From assembly GCF_019041915.1 (NCBI RefSeq), contig NZ_JAHPYF010000008.1:55505-119504 (forward strand): a DNA stretch of 64,000 nucleotides, written 5' to 3'. The first letter of the stretch is position 1. Each line of letters begins with the position of its first letter. Position numbers and translations under genes: made by a program. This DNA is from Collinsella sp. MSK.8.10. GTDB taxonomy: Bacteria; Actinomycetota; Coriobacteriia; Coriobacteriales; Coriobacteriaceae. Under the pieces are notes generated by a model. It was given only the letters and a program-made list of their open reading frames with translations. It searched no databases and was not told the DNA's origin. Positions 9,153 through 17,196 of this stretch are shown piece by piece.

Positions 9153-9283
9153 GCGTCCTCCCGGACGGCGGGGCACGAAGTTCATCGCGAGTTCCGCACG
9201 CAAAGAAGGCCACTTAATGTGGCCTTCGTCTTGCGCAGGACTGTAGAGCAGGGAACTTCGTGCCCCGACGCCCGGGAGGACGT
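9153..9283 (-). repeat. Nested long hairpin element, copy B
   Basis: Outer arms of 31 bp (9153-9183 with 9253-9283) pair with three mismatches or wobbles. Read on the minus strand the core is nearly identical to copy A, with inner hairpin AAGGCCAC-attaa-GTGGCCTT. Orientation is opposite to copy A, so A and B form inverted repeats around the surface protein cassette. Confidence 0.85.
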
Positions 9284-9324
9284 TTCATTTAGAAAGATGG
9301 ACCGACCGCCGTCAGCGATGGGAG

Positions 9325-9876
9325 CTACTCCCCCAGCACGGCCTTTTTGGCGGCTGCAGCCATGTTGTCCAGATCTTCCTTGGTGGGATGGTCCTTCGCG
9401 GCAACCCAGTTGTCGAGCAGCATCTTAAATCGGGCGTTTTCGGGATCCTGCTCAAGCATTGCCTCGTAGCGCTGCTTGACGGCGGGACCCATCTTGCCTT
9501 GGCACATCGCCCAGCCCGCAAGCTCGGCATCGTTGGCCAAATTGGAGGTCACGCGGTCGATAATCTGCTGGTAATAGCTCTGGTCGGCACCAAAACCGCA
9601 GGTGCCAAACAAGAAGACGCGCTTGCCGTGCAAGGCGGAGAGCAATGCCGCGACCGAAGGCGTGCACGCACCCTTGTCGCACCAAAAACCGACGAGCACC
9701 GTGTCGGCCGCGCAGGCGCCCTGCGCCTCGAGCGCAACCTGATCTGCATCCGCATCGTCGCTCAATGCCGCGGCATGGACAAACTCAACGCCCGCAGCCT
9801 GCAGAGCGCGCTTGATCGCGCCCGAAACCATCCTGGTATTACCGCTCTTGCTGTTGACCACCAAAGAGCATGTCAT
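9325..9876 (-). CDS. Flavodoxin-like protein
   Basis: 183 residues with a flavodoxin-type fold: first strand followed by the FMN-phosphate loop NSKSGNT at residues 8-14, then VLVGFWCDKGACTPSV and FLFGTCGFGADQSYYQ at the positions of the flavin-ring loops. A helical C-terminal segment of ~60 residues follows. Likely an electron carrier or a quinone/flavin reductase partner in the cytoplasm. Start is ATG 9876, or GTG 9882 six bases earlier, which sits better behind GGGGGA. A relation to gut BilS-type flavodoxins is possible but no BilR-type reductase is nearby. Confidence 0.75.
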   Translation of the reverse strand: MTCSLVVNSKSGNTRMVSGAIKRALQAAGVEFVHAAALSDDADADQVALEAQGACAADTVLVGFWCDKGACTPSVAALLSALHGKRVFLFGTCGFGADQSYYQQIIDRVTSNLANDAELAGWAMCQGKMGPAVKQRYEAMLEQDPENARFKMLLDNWVAAKDHPTKEDLDNMAAAAKKAVLGE

Positions 9877-10002
9877 AGTCACGTTGCTCGTTTCCCCCAA
9901 AACTAAAGCCACTAATGCAATTTATTAGATGAATATCTTAGTACTAACGTGACAGATGTAAACCACCGTCTGTCGATTGATTAATTTGCCCCACGGCCGT
10001 GC

Positions 10003-11862
10003 TCACTGGGCGAATTGGCTGCGGTAGAGTTCGGCGTAGAAGCCGCCTGCCGCCAGCAGCTCGTCGTGCGTGCCGCGCTCGATAATCTCGCCGTCGCGCA
10101 TGACCAGAATGCAGTCGGCGTTGCGAATCGTCGACAGGCGGTGCGCTACGACAAAGCTCGTGCGACCGGCCATGAGCTCGTCGAATGCCGCCTGCACTTG
10201 CAGCTCGGTGCGCGTGTCGATACTCGAGGTCGCCTCGTCCAGCAGCAAGATAGCCGGGTCGGTGAGCATGACGCGCGCAATGCACAGCAGCTGCTTTTGG
10301 CCCTGGCTAAACGTGCCGCCGTCCTCACCGATTACCGTATCGTAGCCGCCTGGTAGCTGCACGATAAACTTGTGCGCGTGCGCGCGCTTGGCGGCTTCGA
10401 TAACCTGCTCGCGCGTGGCGTCGGGACAGCCGTAGGCGATATTATCCGCCACCGTGCCCTCGAACAGCCACGTATCCTGCAACACCATGCCAAAGGCACG
10501 GCGCAGGCTCGCGCGCGTGTAATCACGCGAAGACCGGCCATCGACCATGATGCGTCCGGCATCGATATCGTAAAACCGCAGCAGCAAATTGATGAGCGTT
10601 GTCTTGCCACAGCCCGTAGGACCGACCAGGGCAAAACGCATGCCGGGCTTAGCCTCGATGCAGATGTCCTGCAGCAGCTTGCGGTCGGGAACGTAGCTAA
10701 AGTCCACGTGTTCAAAGGTCACCTCGCCCTGCGGGGCGGCAAGCTCAACGGCATCTGGCGCATCGGGCTCCTGCTCGCGTGCATCGAGCAGCGCGAACAT
10801 GCGGCGCGCCGAGGCGTACGCGGTCTGGATCTGCGTAATGACGTTGGTGACCTCGTTGAACGGCTTGGTGTACTGGTTAGCATAGGACAGGAAAATCTGC
10901 ACGCCGCCCACCGTAAGCGCCGCGGGCACGCCCGTGATCACGCCCACGCAGCCGATCACAGCGACCACGGCATAGATGATGTTGTTAATAAAGCGCGTAC
11001 CGGGGTTGGAGAGCGAACCCATAAACTGCGCGCGCTCACCCGCGGTGTAGAGCTCGGCATTGAGGGCAGCGAAGCGCGCTTGGGCGTTCGGGCCGTAGGC
11101 AAAGGCGTCGACAAGCTTCTGCTCGCCTACGTACTCCTCAATATGACCACCGAGCTGCCCTTGAATACGCTGCTGTGCCGTAAAGCTCTTGTTGGAGAGC
11201 TTGGCGATGGCGCCGGCTGCAAAAATGGAAAGCGGCGTGACGAGCACCACCACGAGCGTCATGGTCAGGTTGATGGAAAGCATAAACGCAAGCGTGCCCA
11301 CGATGGTGATGACGCCGGTGAAAAGCTGGGTAAAGCCCTGCAGCAGACCGTCGCCCACCTGGTCGACATCGTTGACCACACGGCTCATGAGGTCGCCGTG
11401 GGCATGGCCGTCGATAAAGCTGAGCGGCATGCGGCTGAGCTTGTCGCTCGCCTCCACGCGCATGTCGCGCACCGTCTCGTAGGACAGGCGGTTGACGCAG
11501 TAGCCCTGCAGCCACTGGAAGGACGCTGCTCCCACCACGACGAGCGCGAGTTTGGTGACAAGCGGCAGTAGCGCGTCGAAGCCCACCTGCCCGGCGGCGA
11601 CGATAAGGTCGATGCCCTCGCCGATGAGAATGGGCGTGTAGAGCTGCAAGATCACCGAGATGGCGGCGCTCACAAACGACGCCGTAAACGAGACGCGGTG
11701 CGGGCGAACATAGCCCAGCAGGCGGCGGGTCACCGCGCCCACGGGATAGCGCTCAGGGTCGCCGGGCTGGCGCGGACCGTCGCCCAGGTCGTTGAGGTTA
11801 TCGTTACCGGACACGTTGGCCGTCATCGTGGCGACCGAACCGGAGGAAGTGTACGGATTCAT
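10003..11862 (-). CDS. ABC exporter subunit with canonical NBD (half of a heterodimer)
   Basis: 619 residues: a type-I exporter membrane domain of six helices (~50-345) and a nucleotide-binding domain. Walker A GPTGCGKT at 414-421, signature FSQGQ at 518-522, Walker B ILLLDE at 538-543 with the catalytic Glu present, then an H-loop VAHRLS. ATG 11862 follows directly on the TAA of the upstream gene, so the two are translationally coupled. The partner has a degenerate Walker B, so this half probably supplies the competent ATP site residues. Substrate (drug, peptide or lipid) cannot be told from sequence. Confidence 0.9.
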   Translation of the reverse strand: MNPYTSSGSVATMTANVSGNDNLNDLGDGPRQPGDPERYPVGAVTRRLLGYVRPHRVSFTASFVSAAISVILQLYTPILIGEGIDLIVAAGQVGFDALLPLVTKLALVVVGAASFQWLQGYCVNRLSYETVRDMRVEASDKLSRMPLSFIDGHAHGDLMSRVVNDVDQVGDGLLQGFTQLFTGVITIVGTLAFMLSINLTMTLVVVLVTPLSIFAAGAIAKLSNKSFTAQQRIQGQLGGHIEEYVGEQKLVDAFAYGPNAQARFAALNAELYTAGERAQFMGSLSNPGTRFINNIIYAVVAVIGCVGVITGVPAALTVGGVQIFLSYANQYTKPFNEVTNVITQIQTAYASARRMFALLDAREQEPDAPDAVELAAPQGEVTFEHVDFSYVPDRKLLQDICIEAKPGMRFALVGPTGCGKTTLINLLLRFYDIDAGRIMVDGRSSRDYTRASLRRAFGMVLQDTWLFEGTVADNIAYGCPDATREQVIEAAKRAHAHKFIVQLPGGYDTVIGEDGGTFSQGQKQLLCIARVMLTDPAILLLDEATSSIDTRTELQVQAAFDELMAGRTSFVVAHRLSTIRNADCILVMRDGEIIERGTHDELLAAGGFYAELYRSQFAQ

Positions 11863-13728
11863 TTAGCAGCCCTCCTTTGCGCAGACAGATGCAGGGGCGG
11901 TCTGGGCGCCTGGGGCGGGCGCGGGCGCCGCACTCCCCTGCTGGCCCTCGAGTTCCTCGCGGCGCAGCTGCGACTGGCAGATCTCTCGGTAGAGCTGGCA
12001 GCTTGCATACAGCTCGTCATGCGTGCCCAGGCCCGCAACCGAGCCGTGATCGAGCACGCAGATCATGTCGGCGTCGCGCACGGTCGAGACGCGCTGGCTT
12101 ACGATCACCGTCGTGAGCGGCAGCCCGCCCTCGACGGCACCGCGCACGCTGCGCTCGCGGATGGCACGGCGAAGCGCCGCGTCGGTCTTAAAGTCGAGTG
12201 CCGAGGCGGAGTCGTCCATGATCAGAACCTGCGGCGAACCCACCAGGGCACGCGCGATAGTCAGGCGCTGACGCTGGCCACCGCTAAAGTTCTTGCCGCC
12301 CGCCTCGACCGGGGCGTCGAGCCCCTGCGGCTTGTTGCGCACGAACTCGCTCGCCTGCGCCATATCGAGCGCCGCCCAAAGATCCTCGTCGGTTGCCGCC
12401 TCGTCGCGCCAGGTCAGGTTGCTGCGGATAGTGCCGCTCACCAGCGACGCACGCTGCGGAACAGTCGCAACCACATGGCGCAGCTGGTCGAGCGGCCAAG
12501 CGCGCACGTCGGCACCCATCACGCACACGCTGCCGGTGCCCGCATCGTACAGGCGCGGGATAAGCGAGACGAGCGTGGACTTGCCGCTGCCCGTGCCACC
12601 GATAATGCCGAGCGTTTTGCCCAGCGGCAGTTCCAGAGTCACATCGCTCACGGCATTTGCCGCGCCGGCGCCAAACGAGAAGCTCGCATGGTCAAAGCTC
12701 AGTGCGGGGACTGGAGCAGCACCACCCGCCAGTTCGCTCGGCTCGGGCAGCGCGACCGGCTGGTTGCCCTCGTCGGTGATGCTCGGCTCGCAGTTGAGCA
12801 CCTCATTGATGCGCGACGCGCTGGCGCTCGCCTTGGTAAAGACCACGACCAGGTTGGCGACGTACACGATGGAGGTCAGGGTCTGCGTCATGTAGTTCAC
12901 AAACGCCATGACCTGGCCCTGCGTGAGCTCGCCCACGTTGACCTGGATGCCGCCCACCCACAGGATGGCGCACACGCCCAGGTTCATCACCAAAAACGTG
13001 ACGGGGTTGAGGATCGACGAGAGCTTGCCCACCGCGATCGCGACACGCGCCTGGTCATCGGCCGCCTGGGCAAAACGCTCGCGCTCGTGACCCTCGCGCA
13101 CAAACGCCCGGACCACGCGGGCGCCCGAAAGCCCCTCGCGGCAAATAAGCGCGATGCGATCGAGCTTTGCCTGCAGCTGCTTGTAGTACGGGATGCAGTG
13201 CGCCATGACAAGCCAAAACACCAGGCCGATGGCGGGCGTGCAAATCAAAAAGATCATGCCGAGCTTAAGGTCGATGGCAAGGGCCGCGACCATGGAGCCC
13301 ACCGCCAGGAAAGGCCAGCGGATGAGCATGCGCACGCCCAGCGCCACGGCGAGCTGCACCTGGTTGACGTCGTTGGTAATACGCGTAATGAGCGACGGCG
13401 TGCCAAAGCGATCGAGTTCGGCATAGCTCAGCTTGTTGATGTGCTGGTAGAGTGCGCCGCGAATGTCAGTACCCATGCCCTGCGAGGTGAGCGCCGCCAT
13501 CTTCTGGCAAACAAGCGTAAACGAGATGCCGATTACAGCCATGGCGGCGAGCACCATGCCGTAGCGGACGACGGCACTCACGTCGTGCGCACCGATACCT
13601 TTATCGATCATCTGGGCAATCACCAGCGGCGTCAGCAGGTCAAAGATCACTTCAATCAACTTGCACGCAGGGCCAATCACCATATACCGGCGAAACTTAC
13701 CACCAAAACGCCTGAGCAGCTCAATCAT
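11863..13728 (-). CDS. ABC exporter subunit with degenerate Walker B (half of a heterodimer)
   Basis: 621 residues: six-helix exporter domain, then a nucleotide-binding domain with Walker A GGTGSGKS at 377-384, signature FSGGQ at 481-485 and Walker B LIMDD at 502-506. Asp506 replaces the catalytic Glu, as in the degenerate half of LmrC/LmrD or TM287/288-type exporters. Start is ATG 13728, which has AGGGAG 9 nt upstream; a longer reading to 13785 lacks a ribosome site. First gene of a two-gene operon with the next subunit immediately downstream. Confidence 0.9.
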   Translation of the reverse strand: MIELLRRFGGKFRRYMVIGPACKLIEVIFDLLTPLVIAQMIDKGIGAHDVSAVVRYGMVLAAMAVIGISFTLVCQKMAALTSQGMGTDIRGALYQHINKLSYAELDRFGTPSLITRITNDVNQVQLAVALGVRMLIRWPFLAVGSMVAALAIDLKLGMIFLICTPAIGLVFWLVMAHCIPYYKQLQAKLDRIALICREGLSGARVVRAFVREGHERERFAQAADDQARVAIAVGKLSSILNPVTFLVMNLGVCAILWVGGIQVNVGELTQGQVMAFVNYMTQTLTSIVYVANLVVVFTKASASASRINEVLNCEPSITDEGNQPVALPEPSELAGGAAPVPALSFDHASFSFGAGAANAVSDVTLELPLGKTLGIIGGTGSGKSTLVSLIPRLYDAGTGSVCVMGADVRAWPLDQLRHVVATVPQRASLVSGTIRSNLTWRDEAATDEDLWAALDMAQASEFVRNKPQGLDAPVEAGGKNFSGGQRQRLTIARALVGSPQVLIMDDSASALDFKTDAALRRAIRERSVRGAVEGGLPLTTVIVSQRVSTVRDADMICVLDHGSVAGLGTHDELYASCQLYREICQSQLRREELEGQQGSAAPAPAPGAQTAPASVCAKEGC

Positions 13729-13938
13729 GTATAGGCGCTCCCTATCATCATCCACATTCAATTCGAACCATGATAGTACCGCCACCCCAAAAGAAGCGTA
13801 AACAACTCGTCATTTCTAACGGGATTCAGTTTTCAGAGGGGTATACGCGCACACCCAGCCAGTGTCGGGTCAACTAGCATGGTATATTTACATTAGTGCT
13901 ACCAAGTTAGTCGCCGACCCTTGAAATGAGGTGCCGAG

Positions 13939-15006
13939 ATGAACGACATTCTCGCAAGAAGAGCAAGACGAGCAACTGTGGGCATCGCCCTTTCCGCGGC
14001 ACTTGTCGCGGGAATCGCCCCCGCAACGGCGATCGCGGCAGAAACCAGTTCCCCCACCGGTGCGGCCGTTTCGCAGACGAGCGCCACCAACGGCAATTCG
14101 GGCGCCCCGCAGACAGAAGACGCGGCCGCCGCAAAAGAAAAAGCGTATGCAGCCATGCAGGAAGCGCTCAAAAACCTCGAGGCCGCAAAAAACGCCGCAA
14201 GTCCCGAGAAAATTGCGAGATTCAATGATGACATTACCCGTTTTCAAGAGTACCGCGAAAAGATGGCGGCGCAAGCCGCCGAAGGGAGGGAACTCCTTCC
14301 CACCATGCAAGCGGACGTCGATGCTGCCCAAGCCAAATACGACGGGGCCATCAACCGGGTAAGCGAGCTCCAGGCAGAATTAGAGAAGAAACATGAGATG
14401 CTTAAGACACTCGAAGCACTCGGCTACGAGGAGTTTGTCGAAACTACTAAACAGCAAATAAAGCAGTTGCACAGTGAGATCATATCGGCAAAAACGCACG
14501 TAAACTATTGCGAAACGGAGCTCCGCGAGTTCCAGTACCGCCTCAGAAGAGAGGAAAGACGAGTTAATGACTGTGAACGTGCTGTAGAGAAATATAAAGC
14601 CGATATCGACCGGTTCACAGCCTGGCGAGATGCGCTCCTCGACAATTTGAAAAAAGCGCAAACGGCCTATGACGACGCCTGCAAGGCATACGAAGAGGCA
14701 AAGGCCGCGGCAGACAAGGCCACCTCGCCCGAGATAACGAAACCGACCGAGACGACGCCTCCCTCCGGCTCAACGCAACCCGCCGAGGCGACACCGCCCG
14801 TTGCCTCACCTGCAACCGGCAAAGACACCCTACCAAGCTCCACCAAGCAGGCGAACTCGAGCAGCGGCAAGCAAGCAAATACGACCGCCGGCAAGCTCGC
14901 GAACACGGGCGACACAGCACCGAGCGCAATCGCACTCGCAGCAGTCGCCGCCGCAGGCCTCGGAATAACCGCCACAGCCACACGCCGCATCAAGAACTCA
15001 AAATAG
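13939..15006 (+). CDS. Secreted coiled-coil protein with LANTG sortase signal (paralogue 1)
   Basis: 355 residues. Signal peptide ~1-33 (RRARRATVGIALSAALVAG then AIAAE), a long charged Ala/Glu/Lys-rich coiled coil (~60-260), a Thr/Ser/Pro-rich spacer, then KLANTG at the C-terminus with a hydrophobic helix and RRIKNSK. It should be attached to the cell wall by sortase. The ATG is set by GAGGTG 6 nt upstream. A TATATT box at 13881-13886 is a candidate -10. It is the first of a tandem pair; the N-terminal 32 residues and C-terminal ~35 residues are almost identical in both, the coiled coil is not. Confidence 0.8.
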   Translation: MNDILARRARRATVGIALSAALVAGIAPATAIAAETSSPTGAAVSQTSATNGNSGAPQTEDAAAAKEKAYAAMQEALKNLEAAKNAASPEKIARFNDDITRFQEYREKMAAQAAEGRELLPTMQADVDAAQAKYDGAINRVSELQAELEKKHEMLKTLEALGYEEFVETTKQQIKQLHSEIISAKTHVNYCETELREFQYRLRREERRVNDCERAVEKYKADIDRFTAWRDALLDNLKKAQTAYDDACKAYEEAKAAADKATSPEITKPTETTPPSGSTQPAEATPPVASPATGKDTLPSSTKQANSSSGKQANTTAGKLANTGDTAPSAIALAAVAAAGLGITATATRRIKNSK

Positions 15007-15051
15007 CTGCCAGCGGTTATTGTCTTTGCCAATCCACAAGCCAAGAGACAA

Positions 15052-15092
15052 AAAGAGGCCCGTTTCCCCAACCCAGGGAAACGGGCCTCTTT
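15052..15092 (+). terminator. Rho-independent terminator of paralogue 1
   Basis: AAAGAGGCCCGTTTCCC pairs perfectly with GGGAAACGGGCCTCTTT around an 7-nt loop. Confidence 0.9.
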
Positions 15093-15306
15093 ACTTGAAA
15101 AAACAAATGGTAATGCCGCCGTCTCTTGAACCACGCAGCCATCAATGCCCAGACAACACCAGCAAGCCGCGTTCCTTAAGGGATAGATTTAATGGCTGTT
15201 AATCAAGGGGCATACGCGCACGCCCGATCAATGGCGGGCAAACCGCCTGATATACTTACATTAGTGCTACCAAGTTAGTCGCCGACCCTTGAAATGAGGT
15301 GCCGAG

Positions 15307-16296
15307 ATGAACGACATTCTCGCAAGAAGAGCAAGACGAGCAACTGTGGGCATCGCCCTTTCCGCGGCACTTGTCGCGGGAATCGCCCCCGTAACGGCGA
15401 TCGCGGCAGAAACCAGCGCCCCCACCGGTGCAGTTGCCTTGCAGACGGAAGACGCGGCCGCCGCAAAAGAAAAAGCGTATGCAGCCATGCAGGAAGCGCT
15501 CAAAACCCTCGAGGCCGCAAAAGACGCCGCAAGTCCCGAGAAAATTGCGGAAATCGATGATGACATTGCCGCATTTCAAGAACTCTACGACATGGTGGTG
15601 GCGGAAGCCGCCAAACGGAGGGAACCCCTTCCCGCCATGCAAGCGAACGTCGATGCAGCCCAAGCCAAATACGATGAGGCCCACAACCGGACAAGCGGCC
15701 TTCAGGCAGAATTAGATAAGGCACTTGAAGCACTCGGCGGCGAGGAGCCCAGCACAGCTATTAAGGAGCATATTAAGCAGTTGCGCATGGAGATCATGAC
15801 GGCAGAAAGGCGAGAAGAATCTTGTGAAGATGATCTTCACCGCTACCAACGCCGGCTCGAAAGCCAGGAAAAACAGGTTCAGAATTTCGAAAGTGAGGCA
15901 AAGGAAGCTAAAGCCCACATCGACGAGGACATAGCCAAGCGAAATGCGCTCCTCGGCGATTTGGAAAAGGCGCAAGCGGCCTATGACGACGCCTGCAAGG
16001 CATACGAAGAGGCAAAGGCCGCGGCAGACAAGGCCACCTCGCCCGAGATAACGAAACCGACCGAGACGACAAAACCCTCCAGCTCAGTGCAACCGGCCGA
16101 GACGGCGCAGCCCGCCAGCTCGCCCGCGACCGGCAAAGACGCTCCATCGAGCTCCACCAAGCAAGCAAATACGACCACCGGCAAGCTCGCAAACACAGGC
16201 GACACAGCGCCGAGCGCAATCGCACTCGCAGCAGTCGCCGCCGCAGGCCTCGGAATAACCGCCACAGCCACACGCCGCATCAGGAACTCAAAATAG
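15307..16296 (+). CDS. Secreted coiled-coil protein with LANTG sortase signal (paralogue 2)
   Basis: 329 residues, same plan as the gene before it: signal peptide, coiled coil (~45-235), Thr/Pro/Ser spacer, KLANTG, hydrophobic helix and RRIRNSK. Relative to paralogue 1 it lacks part of the spacer after the signal peptide and part of the C-terminal low-complexity spacer. The 5' leader with GAGGTG is identical, and a TATACT box lies just before it at about 15251. Coiled-coil residues differ strongly while the flanks are near-identical, which fits diversifying change in the exposed part or gene conversion at the ends. Confidence 0.8.
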   Translation: MNDILARRARRATVGIALSAALVAGIAPVTAIAAETSAPTGAVALQTEDAAAAKEKAYAAMQEALKTLEAAKDAASPEKIAEIDDDIAAFQELYDMVVAEAAKRREPLPAMQANVDAAQAKYDEAHNRTSGLQAELDKALEALGGEEPSTAIKEHIKQLRMEIMTAERREESCEDDLHRYQRRLESQEKQVQNFESEAKEAKAHIDEDIAKRNALLGDLEKAQAAYDDACKAYEEAKAAADKATSPEITKPTETTKPSSSVQPAETAQPASSPATGKDAPSSSTKQANTTTGKLANTGDTAPSAIALAAVAAAGLGITATATRRIRNSK

Positions 16297-16340
16297 CTGC
16301 CAGAGCATACCACCTTCGCCAATCCACAAACCCAGAGAGA

Positions 16341-16381
16341 AAAGAGGCCCGTTTCCCCAACCCAGGGAAACGGGCCTCTTT
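16341..16381 (+). terminator. Rho-independent terminator of paralogue 2
   Basis: Same hairpin as at 15052-15092: AAAGAGGCCCGTTTCCC with its exact complement. Confidence 0.9.
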
Positions 16382-16524
16382 AACTGCAAAAATTCAAGCA
16401 ACAGCACCGCCGCCTCTTGAACCACATAGCCATCAATGCCCAGACAACACCAGCAAGCCGCATTCCACAAGGGATAGATTTAAATTAGATAAACGCGCCT
16501 TTACGGATGATTTTTGGACGACGG

Positions 16525-16619
16525 GGCCCGGTCGGCGGCGAGGTGTTTGGTAGTCGAGCGATCCCGCAGGCGAAGCCGAGGACCAGCGAGACACCAAACA
16601 CCTCGCCGCCGGCCGGGCC
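16525..16619. repeat. Long nested palindrome next to the SRP RNA gene
   Basis: 27-bp arms (16525-16551 with 16593-16619) with one G-T wobble enclose a 41-nt core, GTCGAGCGATCCCGC to GACCAGCGAGA. The core is different from that of elements A-C. It begins just beyond the T-run that ends the SRP RNA gene on the minus strand. Confidence 0.75.
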
Positions 16620-16639
16620 ATGTCGCGGCACCAAAAAAC

Positions 16640-16755
16640 GCCCGTGCGCTCGATGGATTCGGATGCCCGACAGAGGCTCCTTATGGCTGCTTCCTTCCGG
16701 ACCTGACCAGATTCGGAACATGTCGTCATCCGAACCCATCGAACGCGCTAGGCGC
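16640..16755 (-). ncRNA. ffs: Signal recognition particle RNA (4.5S type)
   Basis: On the minus strand GGTCAGGTCCGGAAGGAAGC followed by AGCC is the universally conserved domain IV tetraloop/symmetric-loop region. The flanks pair into a long stem: GTTCGATGGGTTCGGATG with CATCCGAATCCATCGA. A TTTTTT run follows at 16633-16638. Length about 115 nt fits the small bacterial form without an Alu domain. It binds Ffh to direct membrane proteins to the translocon. Confidence 0.93.
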
Positions 16756-16762
16756 TCGGTAT

Positions 16763-16791
16763 ATCTTACCTGCTCCCGCCCGCCAGAGCAA
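16763..16791 (-). promoter_or_regulatory. ffs promoter
   Basis: TTGCTC (16786-16791), 17-bp spacer, TAAGAT (16763-16768) on the minus strand, ending 7 bp before the predicted RNA 5' end. Confidence 0.65.
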
Positions 16792-17196
16792 GGTAGCTAA
16801 TTTGGGACGGAGCTTTTTTGACTACTTTTGCAGCCCGATTGCCAGAGCAGCCAATGAGTAGTCAAAATAGTCCGATCCCAAAATGACCGGCTTGGTGCCG
16901 CACCACAGAAAGGGCCCATCTACTACGTTTAGGCCGCAGGGGTCAACCATAGCCGGCTTTTCGAAAATCGGCAAGCTTTCTACCTGCGGTTTTGTTTTTG
17001 CAAATTCCGGGATGGTCGAAGGTGGCCGGTTTAACGTAGTAGATGGTCGCATTTCGTGGCAAACGGTCCGACCCAAGGCACAAGGCGGCCAACCTCGAAT
17101 GGCCATTCTCGAAGTTGCGGTGGAATACGGACTGAATTGGCCCCTTAAAGGCAAAAACGCTCCGTATTTCACCGCGACTTATCGAGGGGATGGGTT
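16792..17196. other. Gene-free region with inverted repeats
   Basis: No convincing gene in about 400 bp. It starts with GTAGCTAATTTGGGACGG, also found at 29506-29523. GACTAC/GTAGTC pairs around 16820-16865. CCATCTACTACGTTTAGGCC near 16917 and GGCCGGTTTAACGTAGTAG near 17024-17042 form a loose inverted repeat ~130 bp across. Short open frames on both strands (16883-17200 plus, 16822-17172 minus) lack ribosome sites. Confidence 0.5.

Larger units (their letters stand above)
13837..16482 (+). repeat. Tandem duplication of a promoter-gene-terminator unit
   Basis: Copy 1 spans about 13837-15191 and copy 2 about 15206-16482. Matching parts are the upstream GGGGyATACGCGCAC segment, a nearly identical ~47-bp leader before each start codon, both ends of the gene, the terminator and ~80 bp beyond it. 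The middle of the gene has diverged and copy 2 is 26 codons shorter. Confidence 0.9.
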
